DNA of 41,573 nt from Bacillota bacterium. GTDB lineage: Bacteria; Bacillota; Clostridia; Christensenellales; UMGS416. Of the stretch, positions 16,600 to 24,127 are shown one piece after another; the first letter of the stretch is position 1; the number at the start of each line of letters is the position of its first letter. The notes below the pieces were generated by a model. The model ran no database searches and had not been told where the DNA came from. It saw only the letters and a list, made by a program, of their open reading frames with translations. The position numbers and the translations under genes were made by a program. The DNA lies in contig JAEYYW010000167.1 of assembly GCA_023428265.1 (NCBI GenBank), positions 1 through 41,573 on the forward strand, written 5' to 3'.

Positions 16600-17973
16600 T
16601 CACAGCAAATTTTCGCTCAGCTTGTCCACATCGCCAGCGCCCACAGTGAAAATCAGGTCGCCCGGCTGGCGCTCGGCTTTTACGATGGCGGCGGCTTCCT
16701 CAAAGCTGGCGGCGTGGCGGCAGCGGCCCAGGCCGTCTCGCCGGTTTGCTGCTTCGCAGAGCGCCTGGCTGGACACATCGCCGGGGTTGTCTTCTCTGGC
16801 CGCATAGATGTCCAGCAGCAGCACTTTGTCCACCTTGTCAAAGGACGCCACAAAATCGTTGAAAAGCGCCTTCGTGCGCGTGAAGGTGTGTGGTTGGAAC
16901 ACGAGCCACAGCCGTTTGTGCGGCAGCAGCGCCGCCGCGTCCATTGTCGCGCGGATCTCGGCGGGGTGGTGGGCATAGTCGTGATAAACGGTCGCTCCGC
17001 CGCTTTCGCCGATCAGCTGGAATCTCCGATCAGCCCCGCGGAAATCGGCCAGTTGCTCCGCCGCGCAGGAAGCATCCACGCCGCACAGGCTGGATGCCGC
17101 GATGGCGGCCAGCGCGTTGTAGACATGGTGCCTGCCGGGTATCGACAGCGCGACCCTGCATTGGAGCGAACCGTTGTGCATCAGGTCAAAACTGTGGCCG
17201 CCCCGTTCGTCGGCGCGGATCTCCACCGCCCGCCACTGACAGCCTTCGCCAAGGCCAAAGGTTTGCGACTGGCACTTGGCATGCTTCAGCAGGCCCAGCG
17301 TCCGTTCGTCGTCGCCGTTCACGATGCAGCAGCCGTCTTCGGGGAGCATGGCCACATAGCGGCTGAAGCTATCGGTGATGTGGTCAATATCGCGGTAATA
17401 ATCCAGGTGGTCGGCGTCAATGTTGAGAATCACGGCCACGGTGGGGGGGAAGGCCAAAAAGCTTTCCTTGTATTCATCAGCCTCGGTCACAAAGATCTCG
17501 CTGCCGCCCACGCGCACGCTGCCGCCGATCAACGGCAGGCCCGCGCCGATGTGAATGGTCGGGTTCTTGCCGCACTTATACAGGATTGTGGCCGTCATCG
17601 ACGTGCAGGTGGTCTTGCCGTGGGCTCCGGTGATGCCAATGGACTTGTCATATTGGTCCATGATCCTTTTGAGCAGCTCTGCCCGGCGGATCACCGGCAC
17701 ACCCGATGCCCTGGCCGCCGCCAGCTCTTCGTTGCCTTCAGGGATGGCCGAAGTATATACGACCAACGTCGCACCATCATGCTGGCCTGCCTTATGGCCG
17801 ATGAAAACGTCGGCGCCCAGTTTCCTCAGGCGCTCCACGACCGCCGAATCGCTCCGGTCGGAGCCGGACACCGGGATGCCCCAGGTCATCAGGATCATTG
17901 CCAGGCCGCTCATGCTGATGCCGCCGATTCCAATAAAGTGCACTTTCTTTTCGTTGATGCCGGTTTTCCGCAT
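16600..17973 (-). CDS. murC: UDP-N-acetylmuramate--L-alanine ligase
   Basis: MurC (457 residues) adds L-alanine to UDP-MurNAc, the first amino-acid step of peptidoglycan precursor synthesis in the cytoplasm. Seen in order: the N-terminal Rossmann site VHFIGIGGISMSGLA, the ATP loop GITGAHGKTTCTSM, EADEYKESFL, LNIDADHLDYY, GRHHVYNALAAIAA and DYAHHPAEI. The frame extends to a TTG at 17991, but GGAGG on the minus strand stands 5 bases before the ATG at 17973, so that start is used. It is monocistronic as seen. Its 5' leader is short and carries a GGGCCC palindrome pair. Confidence 0.96.
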   Translation of the reverse strand: MRKTGINEKKVHFIGIGGISMSGLAMILMTWGIPVSGSDRSDSAVVERLRKLGADVFIGHKAGQHDGATLVVYTSAIPEGNEELAAARASGVPVIRRAELLKRIMDQYDKSIGITGAHGKTTCTSMTATILYKCGKNPTIHIGAGLPLIGGSVRVGGSEIFVTEADEYKESFLAFPPTVAVILNIDADHLDYYRDIDHITDSFSRYVAMLPEDGCCIVNGDDERTLGLLKHAKCQSQTFGLGEGCQWRAVEIRADERGGHSFDLMHNGSLQCRVALSIPGRHHVYNALAAIAASSLCGVDASCAAEQLADFRGADRRFQLIGESGGATVYHDYAHHPAEIRATMDAAALLPHKRLWLVFQPHTFTRTKALFNDFVASFDKVDKVLLLDIYAAREDNPGDVSSQALCEAANRRDGLGRCRHAASFEEAAAIVKAERQPGDLIFTVGAGDVDKLSENLL

Positions 17974-17983
17974 ATCACCCTCC

Positions 17984-18035
17984 GGGCCCAAATCGGGCCC
18001 AAAGTATTATACTCCAAGATTTACCGTGGTATCAA
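17984..18035 (-). promoter_or_regulatory. murC promoter and 5'-terminal hairpin
   Basis: On the minus strand TTGATA (18035-18030), 18 bases and TATAAT (18011-18006) form a good sigma-A promoter. The transcript should begin near 17999, where GGGCCC-GATTT-GGGCCC (18000-17984) makes a 6-bp hairpin at the very 5' end, directly in front of the GGAGG site. Such a hairpin could stabilise the mRNA or limit ribosome access. Confidence 0.65.
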
Positions 18036-18129
18036 TGATTTAACCGGTTGTCGGCAGCCGGCAATCTTCAAGGCTCTGCTTTGAATAAAATCTAGGCAAC
18101 CGCAAATACTTTGCTCGGAGGTGGTTGTT

Positions 18130-18285
18130 TTGCCTGTGGAGAAAAATCCGTTCAAAGCTCCCGAACTGAATCATTACTTTTCAACGCTGCCTGCCGCTTT
18201 GCAGGAGAGCATTGAGCAAAGCGGGATCAAATTCACATCGCTTGAGCATCTTCAGGCGTTTGTCCGGAACCTGAATCAGCAATAA
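18130..18285 (+). CDS. Small conserved-looking protein of 51 residues, TTG start
   Basis: This short frame runs from TTG at 18130 to TAA at 18283-18285. GGAGGTGG (18117-18124) lies just upstream with ideal spacing, and a terminator follows 18 bases after the stop. The product begins MPVEKNPFKAPELNHYF and ends HLQAFVRNLNQQ. It is polar, probably helical, with no membrane segment or cysteine. The reading frame is well framed by expression signals, so it is very likely real. I do not recognise a family. It lies between divergent murC and purR. Because of its length and TTG start it is easily missed by gene finders. Confidence 0.75.
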   Translation: MPVEKNPFKAPELNHYFSTLPAALQESIEQSGIKFTSLEHLQAFVRNLNQQ

Positions 18286-18303
18286 ACTAGAGATACAGCC
18301 GAA

Positions 18304-18350
18304 CCGCCCCTACGTGTTTTTCAAGGCACAGTAGGGGCGGATTTGTTTTG
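18304..18350 (+). terminator. Terminator after the small protein gene
   Basis: CCGCCCCTAC (18304-18313) and GTAGGGGCGG (18331-18340) form a perfect 10-bp stem with a 17-base loop, followed by ATTTGTTTTG. It separates the small gene from purR. Confidence 0.8.
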
Positions 18351-18378
18351 AAAGGGCCATGCCTTATTTGGAAAAACT

Positions 18379-18433
18379 CTGGCAATACTAGAAAAAACAA
18401 ACTATAATTAACATATAAATCCCGAACATTCGG
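18379..18433 (+). promoter_or_regulatory. purR promoter with PurBox-like operator
   Basis: CTGGCA (18379-18384), 18 bases and TATAAT (18403-18408) give a promoter. Just downstream, CCCGAACATTCGG (about 18421-18433) contains CCGAACATT. This matches the Bacillus PurBox core (AWWWCCGAACWWT) with one mismatch in the A/T-rich lead. It also forms a short inverted repeat CCGAA-CA-TTCGG. Its position at the transcription start suggests that PurR represses its own gene. Confidence 0.6.
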
Positions 18434-18451
18434 ATAAAGGAGGGGATTTGC

Positions 18452-19291
18452 TTGGACAAGGTCAAGCGCAATGAGCGCATCGGCGCAATGATCAAGATCC
18501 TTTCCAGCACTCCCAACAAGAGCTACACATTAACCTATTTCAGTGACCTGTTCGGTTCGGCAAAGTCCACGATCAGCGAGGATATCGACATCGCCCGCGA
18601 GGCGCTGGAAAATTACGGCCTCGGCACGCTGAAGACCGTTGCGGGCGCGTCTGGTGGTGTGCTTTATCTGCCCCAACCGCAGCCGAAGGAGTCGCTGGCC
18701 TTCATCAAGCGCCTGTGCCGGCAACTCGAGGATCCGGGCCGCATCTTGCCCGGCGGGTTTCTGTATATGCTGGACCTGCTGAGCGACCCCACGGTGGTCT
18801 CCCGCATGGCGGAGATCATCAGCCAGTGGTATGCCGAAAGCCAGCCGGATTTTGTGCTCACCGTGGAGACAAAGGGCATCCCGGTGGCGCTGATGACGGC
18901 CAAATATCTGGGTGTGCCTCTGATCATCGCCCGCCGTGACGCCACAATCACCGATGGATCGGTGGTCACAATCAACTATGTGACAGGCTCCATGCGCCGC
19001 ATCCAGACGATGTCACTGCCCAAGCGCTACATCCGCGAAGGCCAGCGGGTGCTCATTGTGGACGACTTTATGAAAGGCGGCGGCACCGCCCGGGGCCTTG
19101 CAGACATGATGAAGGAGTTCAACGTGGAGGTGCTGGGCACGGCGGTGGTGATGTCCACGGTGGAGCCGGCCCAGAAGCTGATCGGGGATTACCGGTCGCT
19201 GATGACGCTGCACAATGTGGATGAGATTTCGCGTGTGGTGGATGTGCAGCCAAGCCAATGGCTCCAAATTGGCAACGAGGTGAAAGAATGA
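18452..19291 (+). CDS. purR: Pur operon repressor PurR
   Basis: This is a transcription repressor of 279 residues, full length for the Gram-positive PurR family. The N-terminal winged helix (about 1-72, with YFSDLFGSAKSTISEDIDI) binds PurBox DNA. The rest is a phosphoribosyltransferase fold with the PRPP site VLIVDDFMKGGGTARG (about 200-215). PRPP releases the repressor from DNA when purines are scarce. It starts with TTG at 18452 behind AAAGGAGGGGAT. The stop overlaps the glmU start as ATGA (19288-19291). Bacillus has yabJ and spoVG between purR and glmU; both are absent here. Confidence 0.96.
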   Translation: MDKVKRNERIGAMIKILSSTPNKSYTLTYFSDLFGSAKSTISEDIDIAREALENYGLGTLKTVAGASGGVLYLPQPQPKESLAFIKRLCRQLEDPGRILPGGFLYMLDLLSDPTVVSRMAEIISQWYAESQPDFVLTVETKGIPVALMTAKYLGVPLIIARRDATITDGSVVTINYVTGSMRRIQTMSLPKRYIREGQRVLIVDDFMKGGGTARGLADMMKEFNVEVLGTAVVMSTVEPAQKLIGDYRSLMTLHNVDEISRVVDVQPSQWLQIGNEVKE

Positions 19292-20652
19292 AGATCAAAT
19301 CGCTGATTCTTGCCGCCGGTGAAGGCAAACGGATGAAGAGCGGCACCCCCAAAGTGCTGCACAGCCTGTGCGGACGGCCGATGGTGGAATGGGCCATCGG
19401 CGCGGTCAGTGAGTTGGACGCCACCCCCACGGTGGTTGTGGGCCACGGCAGAGAGATCATTGTGAAGGCGCTGGAGGGCAGGGGCTTATCCTTTGCCGTG
19501 CAGGCCGAGCAAAAGGGCACCGGCCACGCCGTGATGATGGCCCGGAGCGAAGTTGAGAGCGCCGAGTGCATCCTGATCACCTGCGGTGACATGCCGCTGG
19601 TCAAGCCGGAGACTGTGAAAAAACTGGTGGAATGCGTCACGGAGCGCAAACAGGACGCCGCGGTGCTTTACACAGTGGCGGATGATCCCACCGGTTATGG
19701 CCGCATTGTGCGCGACGATTACGGCGATGTGAAAAGGATCGTGGAGCACCGGGACGCCAGTGAGGAGCAGCGGGCCATCCGCGAGGTGAACGCTGGGGCC
19801 TATTGCTTTCAGAAAGACAAGTTGCTTTTTGCGCTGGACAGGTTGGATTGCAACAACGACCAGAAGGAATACTATCTGACCGATGCCATCGCCATCATTG
19901 CAGGCATGAGCGGAAAAGTGGCCGGTGTGCGGGGCGAGCCGGAGGAGGGCATGGGCGTCAATGACCGCTGGCAGCTTGCCCAGGCCGCGGCGGTGCTGCG
20001 CAGGAGGATCAACCGCGGCCACATGCTTGAAGGCGTGACAATCCTTGACCCGGAAAACACCCACATCGACTGGGATGTCACAATCGGCCGCGACACCGTG
20101 ATCTACCCCGGCAACGTGTTGGAGGCAGGATCCGCCATTGGTGAAAACTGCGTGCTGCTGCCCAACAACCGCATTGTAAAAAGCACGGTGGGGAATGGCA
20201 CGGAGGTGGCGTCTTCGGTGCTCACAAGCGCCGCGGTGGGGGAGGCTTGCCATGTGGGCCCCTTTGCTTATCTGCGGCCCGGCAGCCGTGTGGGCAACCA
20301 CATCAAGATCGGTGACTTTGTGGAGATCAAGAATTCCAACATCGGAGACGGCACCAAGATTTCTCACCTGACTTATGTCGGTGACGCAGATGTGGGAAAA
20401 GATGTTAACCTTAGCTGCGGTGTCGTGTTCAGCAACTATGACGGTAGGAATAAGTATCGAACCATAGTAGAAGATGGTGCATTCATTGGCTGCAACACCA
20501 ACCTGGTAGCACCGGTGAAGGTGGGTAAAAACGGCTACACCGCCGCCGGCAGCACGATCACCGAGGATGTGCCGGAAGACGCGCTGGCCATCGCCCGCGC
20601 GAGGCAGACGAACAAGGAGGGCTGGGTCGCTAAGCGCAGGAAAGGAGAGTAG
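19288..20652 (+). CDS. glmU: Bifunctional GlmU: UDP-GlcNAc pyrophosphorylase / GlcN-1-P acetyltransferase
   Basis: GlmU (454 residues) acetylates glucosamine-1-phosphate and couples it to UTP, giving UDP-GlcNAc for cell-wall synthesis. The N-terminal nucleotidyltransferase domain shows LAAGEGKRMKSGTPKVLH (about 6-23) and ITCGDMPLV. The C-terminal left-handed beta-helix shows hexapeptide repeats and the acetyltransferase segment GPFAYLRPGSRVG followed by GDFVEIKNSNIGDG. The start is the ATG at 19288, which overlaps the purR stop and follows GAGGTGAAAGA. prs follows after 2 bases, so purR-glmU-prs is one transcript. Confidence 0.97.
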   Translation: MKIKSLILAAGEGKRMKSGTPKVLHSLCGRPMVEWAIGAVSELDATPTVVVGHGREIIVKALEGRGLSFAVQAEQKGTGHAVMMARSEVESAECILITCGDMPLVKPETVKKLVECVTERKQDAAVLYTVADDPTGYGRIVRDDYGDVKRIVEHRDASEEQRAIREVNAGAYCFQKDKLLFALDRLDCNNDQKEYYLTDAIAIIAGMSGKVAGVRGEPEEGMGVNDRWQLAQAAAVLRRRINRGHMLEGVTILDPENTHIDWDVTIGRDTVIYPGNVLEAGSAIGENCVLLPNNRIVKSTVGNGTEVASSVLTSAAVGEACHVGPFAYLRPGSRVGNHIKIGDFVEIKNSNIGDGTKISHLTYVGDADVGKDVNLSCGVVFSNYDGRNKYRTIVEDGAFIGCNTNLVAPVKVGKNGYTAAGSTITEDVPEDALAIARARQTNKEGWVAKRRKGE

Positions 20653-20654
20653 CC

Positions 20655-21656
20655 ATGCGTTACGGCAACATCAAGATCTTCACGGGTAATTCCAACCCCG
20701 CGCTGGCCTCGGAGATCGCCCAGGTGCTGGGCCTGCCGATGGGCCAGATTGCCGTGGGGCGCTTCAGCGACGGTGAGATCTCGGTGAACACCTTTGAGAC
20801 GGTGCGTGGCTGCGACGTGTTTGTGGTGCAGTCCACCTGCACGCCGGTCAACGACAACCTGATGGAGCTGCTGATCATGATCGACTCCTTCCGGCGGGCA
20901 TCAGCCGGGAGAATCACCGCCGTGATTCCCTATTACGGCTATGCCCGTCAGGACCGTAAGGCAAAGGCCCGCGACCCGATCACCGCAAAGCTGGTCGCGG
21001 ATCTGATCGCCGCATCCGGTGCCGACCGGGTGCTCACGATGGACCTGCATGCGCTGCAGATACAGGGCTTCTTCAACATTCCGGTGGATCACATGCTGGG
21101 CATGCCCACACTGGTGGAGTATTTCCGTGATTGCCAGTGCATCGGCGACGACGTGGTGGTTGTTTCTCCGGATCTCGGCTCTGTCACCAGGGCCAGAGCA
21201 TTTGCCGAGCAGATCAACGCGCCACTGGCCATTGTGGACAAACGCCGCCCCAGAGCCAATGTGGCGGAAGTGATGAATCTGATCGGCGAGGTGAAGGGCA
21301 AGCGGGCCATTCTGTTTGACGATATGATTGACACCGCCGGCACCATCGTGGGCGGCGCCGCGGCGCTGTTGGAGCGGGGAGCGGAGTCGGTTTATGCCTG
21401 CTGCACCCACGGCGTGCTGTCCGGCCCTGCCATTGAGCGCATTGAGCACTCTCAGATCAAGGAGCTTGTCGTTACCAACACCATCCCGCTGGCTGCCGAC
21501 AAGCGCGTTGCCAAAATCAAGGTGCTGTCCGTGGCCCGCGTGTTTGCCGAGGCCATTGAGCGAATCTATGAGGACTTGCCGGTGAGCTCGCTGTTCACCC
21601 GCACGCCGTCCACGATTCGCCCCATCACACTGCCACACCGGGAGGAAATGGAGTGA
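20655..21656 (+). CDS. prs: Ribose-phosphate pyrophosphokinase
   Basis: PRPP synthetase (333 residues, slightly longer than the usual 315-320) makes PRPP from ribose-5-phosphate and ATP for purine, pyrimidine, NAD, histidine and tryptophan synthesis. Characteristic segments are FTGNSNPALASEIA, GRFSDGEISV, IPYYGYARQDRKAKARDPIT (split here as IPYYGYARQDRK and ARDPITAK), MDLHALQIQGFF and the PRPP loop ILFDDMIDTAGT. The C-terminal tail PSTIRPITLPHREEME extends beyond the core. RBS AAAGGAG lies upstream. Because its product is the inducer of PurR, the linkage is meaningful. Confidence 0.97.
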   Translation: MRYGNIKIFTGNSNPALASEIAQVLGLPMGQIAVGRFSDGEISVNTFETVRGCDVFVVQSTCTPVNDNLMELLIMIDSFRRASAGRITAVIPYYGYARQDRKAKARDPITAKLVADLIAASGADRVLTMDLHALQIQGFFNIPVDHMLGMPTLVEYFRDCQCIGDDVVVVSPDLGSVTRARAFAEQINAPLAIVDKRRPRANVAEVMNLIGEVKGKRAILFDDMIDTAGTIVGGAAALLERGAESVYACCTHGVLSGPAIERIEHSQIKELVVTNTIPLAADKRVAKIKVLSVARVFAEAIERIYEDLPVSSLFTRTPSTIRPITLPHREEME

Positions 21657-22381
21657 GCAAAAGTACTGGCCGAAAAAAGGCTTTGTTGTTTGACCTGGAC
21701 GGCACACTGCTGCCAATGGACCGGGAAGAGTTCGTAAGGGCTTATCTGCCGGAAATCGCCGCGTCGGGCAGCGCACTGGGCGACCCGCGCATGATTGCGG
21801 ACAGCATCCTCAAGGCCTCCTATCGGATGGCAACGTCGGTTGATTCGGGCCGCACGCTGGAGCAAGTGTTCTGGGAGTCGTTTGAAGGCCTGAGCGGCAT
21901 CACCCGTTTGTCATCGGAGGCCATCTTCAACGAGTATTATCAGAGCAGCGCCTTTGATCGGCTGCAAACCCTCACGCCTGCGGAACCATTGGTGCCGGAA
22001 ATTATGGACGCCGCGAAGTGCACCGGTCTTAGGCTCATCCTTGCCACAAGCCCCATGTTCCCGCGCGTGGCAATCGAAAAGAGGATTCAGTGGGCGGGGC
22101 TCAGGCCGGGGGACTTCGAGCATATCACCACCTATGAGCAATATCACGCCGCCAAGCCTCACCGGCTGTATTTCGAGGAGATCCTCGGCAACCTTGGGCT
22201 GGAAGCGAGCCAGTGCGTGATGATCGGCAATGATGCCAGGGAGGACCTGCCTGCTCCCGTCGCGATGGGCATGGAAACCTTTCTGCTGCTGGATCACGCG
22301 ATCATTCCGGACGGGCTGGAATACAGCTGCGACCGCAAGGGGCGCTATGCAGACCTGCTGGAGTATCTCCGGAGTTTGTGA
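21653..22381 (+). CDS. HAD-superfamily hydrolase
   Basis: This is a HAD hydrolase of 242 residues. Motif I is LLFDLDGTLLPMD (Asp nucleophile and Asp acid near residues 14-16), motif II is ILATSPMFP, the motif III lysine is in HAAKPHRLYF, and motif IV is MIGNDAREDLPAP. A helical cap lies between motifs I and II, as in subfamily I phosphatases. It starts with GTG at 21653 overlapping the prs stop (GTGA) behind GGGAGGAAA. The substrate is unknown. Its coupling to prs is unusual compared with Bacillus, where ctc follows. Confidence 0.9.
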   Translation: MSKSTGRKKALLFDLDGTLLPMDREEFVRAYLPEIAASGSALGDPRMIADSILKASYRMATSVDSGRTLEQVFWESFEGLSGITRLSSEAIFNEYYQSSAFDRLQTLTPAEPLVPEIMDAAKCTGLRLILATSPMFPRVAIEKRIQWAGLRPGDFEHITTYEQYHAAKPHRLYFEEILGNLGLEASQCVMIGNDAREDLPAPVAMGMETFLLLDHAIIPDGLEYSCDRKGRYADLLEYLRSL

Positions 22382-22451
22382 TCACCTGGCATCTTTGATC
22401 CCATAGCCTTCAACGTGCTAGGCGCCTCTCACAAGGGGCGGAAGGAGCTCT

Positions 22452-23012
22452 ATGTATCTGGTCGCCGGCCTGGGAAACCCCGGCATGCAATATGAAAAAA
22501 CGCGCCACAACCTGGGCTACTGGGCGGTGGATGAGGTTGCGCGCCTGTGGAGACTTTCCTTCCGGTCAGAGCGCTACAGGGGGTATTTTGCCAGCGGCAG
22601 CGCCGCCGGAGATGCTGTGGCGCTCCTCAAGCCCACCACCTATATGAACCTGAGCGGCCTCAGCCTTGCCGACGCGCTGCGGGGCCTCAAAGCAGATTTT
22701 TCCGAGCTTATCGTCGTCTATGACGACATGGATTTGCCGGTGGGGAAGATCCGCATCCGCCTGAAAGGCGGCCCAGGCACCCACAACGGCATGAAATCCA
22801 TTGTGGGCGAGCTTGGCACGGAGGATTTTATCCGTGTGCGCATCGGCATTGGCACCCCGTCGGAAGGTGTGGACACAGTCGATTATGTGCTTGGCAAGCC
22901 GGTGGGGGAGGAACTCACGCTGCTGACGGATGCTGCGTTGAAAGCGGCGGAGGCCATTGACGCAATCGTGCGGTTCGGGCCGGAAAAGGCGATGCAGCGC
23001 TTCAACAGGTAA
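22452..23012 (+). CDS. pth: Peptidyl-tRNA hydrolase
   Basis: Pth (186 residues) releases tRNA from stalled peptidyl-tRNA. GLGNPGMQYEKTRHNLGY holds the catalytic histidine near residue 20. KPTTYMNLSG, YDDMDLPVGKIRIR (catalytic Asp) and GGPGTHNGMKSI follow in the normal order. The ATG at 22452 follows GGAAGGAGC. It is 70 bases after the HAD gene and is probably in the purR operon or expressed from a local promoter. In many Firmicutes mfd follows pth; here about 7 kb of other genes separates them. Confidence 0.97.
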   Translation: MYLVAGLGNPGMQYEKTRHNLGYWAVDEVARLWRLSFRSERYRGYFASGSAAGDAVALLKPTTYMNLSGLSLADALRGLKADFSELIVVYDDMDLPVGKIRIRLKGGPGTHNGMKSIVGELGTEDFIRVRIGIGTPSEGVDTVDYVLGKPVGEELTLLTDAALKAAEAIDAIVRFGPEKAMQRFNR

Positions 23013-23017
23013 CCGCG

Positions 23018-23782
23018 TTACCGCTTCACCGACACGATCACCTGCTGCAAGTGCTTGTGATGCATGGGCACAGCCAGGTCATACTCTCCATATCCGGCTA
23101 CAGTCTCCACGCCAAAACCGCGAAAGATTTCCTTGACTTCTTCGTAGGTGTAGAGCCTTGTGGAGGAATGGGCGCTGATGCTCTCCGGCGGCGTGGCGAT
23201 TTCGCCAAACCTGATGCCAAACCCGCCATAGAGCATCCGCTTTGCAGAGGCATCGTATTCAAAGGCCGGCAGCGAGATCCCATGGCTGCCGATCTCCCAA
23301 TGCTTTTTCGGGAAGTGCAGTTCGGCGTGCTCCCGGCTGCAAATGTCGATCAGGCTCTTGCCGCCGGGCTTCAGGGCCCTTGCGATGACCCCGAAAATCT
23401 TTTGGTTCTCCTCATCATTTTCCAGGTAACCGATTGCGCCATCGGCCAGATTCAACACCGCGTTAAACTCCTCCTGAAATGCTAATTCCCTGATGTCTGC
23501 GCAGAGGAACGCAGCGTTCAGACCTTCCTCCTTTGCTGATTTCGTTGCGTCGTCAATGTAGATTTCGGTGATGTCCACGCCGATCACCGCATACCCTCTG
23601 CGCGCAAGCTCCAGGCTGTGGCGGCCATAACCGCAGGCCAGGTCCAGAATGCGCTCGCCGCCTGACAACCCCAATGCCTTGATGATGAAATCCACCTGTT
23701 GGCCGGTCTGCTCCACCCAGGAGTCGCCTTTGATGTCGAGTGACCAGATCTTCTTGTACCAGTCTGCTTGCGGGTGCTTCAT
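23018..23782 (-). CDS. Class I SAM-dependent methyltransferase
   Basis: The protein has 254 residues from the ATG at 23782, which GGAGGTGA precedes by 6 bases on the minus strand; the frame itself opens at 23824. Motif I, ILDLACGYGRHSLELARRG, is the SAM-binding loop, followed by VIGVDITE and the acidic motif AAFLCADIREL. NLADGAIGYLENDEEN is the post-motif strand. The closest general class is methyltransferase type 11/25. The substrate is unknown. It stands alone, convergent with pth (5-base gap). Confidence 0.88.
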   Translation of the reverse strand: MKHPQADWYKKIWSLDIKGDSWVEQTGQQVDFIIKALGLSGGERILDLACGYGRHSLELARRGYAVIGVDITEIYIDDATKSAKEEGLNAAFLCADIRELAFQEEFNAVLNLADGAIGYLENDEENQKIFGVIARALKPGGKSLIDICSREHAELHFPKKHWEIGSHGISLPAFEYDASAKRMLYGGFGIRFGEIATPPESISAHSSTRLYTYEEVKEIFRGFGVETVAGYGEYDLAVPMHHKHLQQVIVSVKR

Positions 23783-23972
23783 CCGGGTCACCTCCTCATC
23801 GGCAATTCTATAGCCCGCCGCCATGGAATGCTAGACTTATGTTTTTCACTCTGTTATGATGTTGTAATAGGTGCGGGCATCGCACGCCATACGGCAGGTT
23901 GCCCGCATTTTCCATACAATTCAACAATAAATCATAGCACCAAAGAATGATAAGCAGAGCCCTCATGCCTTA

Positions 23973-24000
23973 TTGACATGCTCCAAAGAATGGCTATACT
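23973..24000 (+). promoter_or_regulatory. Promoter of the NCS2 permease
   Basis: TTGACA (23973-23978), 16 bases and TATACT (23995-24000) make a strong sigma-A promoter. Transcription should start near 24007, giving a leader of about 120 bases before the permease start codon. Confidence 0.75.
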
Positions 24001-24011
24001 ATATGTAGTAT

Positions 24012-24119
24012 TTGGTCGAAGTATGACCAACAGCATATTACTATGCTCCCCCCTCGTGGATTAACCTGCTTTTTAATGCCTGAGAGGCATCAGGCAAAGG
24101 GCGGTTAAAATAAAGGAGG
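24012..24119 (+). promoter_or_regulatory. Structured leader RNA with PyrR-like binding loop
   Basis: Three hairpins follow the promoter. The first is TTGGTC/GACCAA (24012-24017/24025-24030). The second is AGCATA/TATGCT (24032-24037/24042-24047). The third is a pair of overlapping stems. ATGCC-TGAGA-GGCAT (24076-24090) presents CCTGAGAGG, which fits the CCNGNGAGG core of PyrR-binding loops. TGCCTGA/TCAGGCA (24077-24083/24090-24096) is a longer, mutually exclusive stem. In addition, CCTGCTTTTTAA (24065-24076) can partly pair with TTAAAATAAAGG (24105-24116) next to the ribosome site. No terminator precedes the gene, so control would be at translation. PyrR control is inferred. Confidence 0.5.
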
Positions 24120-24127
24120 AAGTGCCA

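Noticed and set aside
16507..18084. Plus-strand open frame of 525 codons opposite murC
   Set aside because: No recognisable domain, and it overlaps the complete, motif-perfect murC on the other strand.
24076..24096. TPP riboswitch because of the CTGAGA motif
   Set aside because: The other obligatory THI-box segments (GGGGTGC and the ACCTGATCTGG region) are missing and the gene is not thiamine-related.
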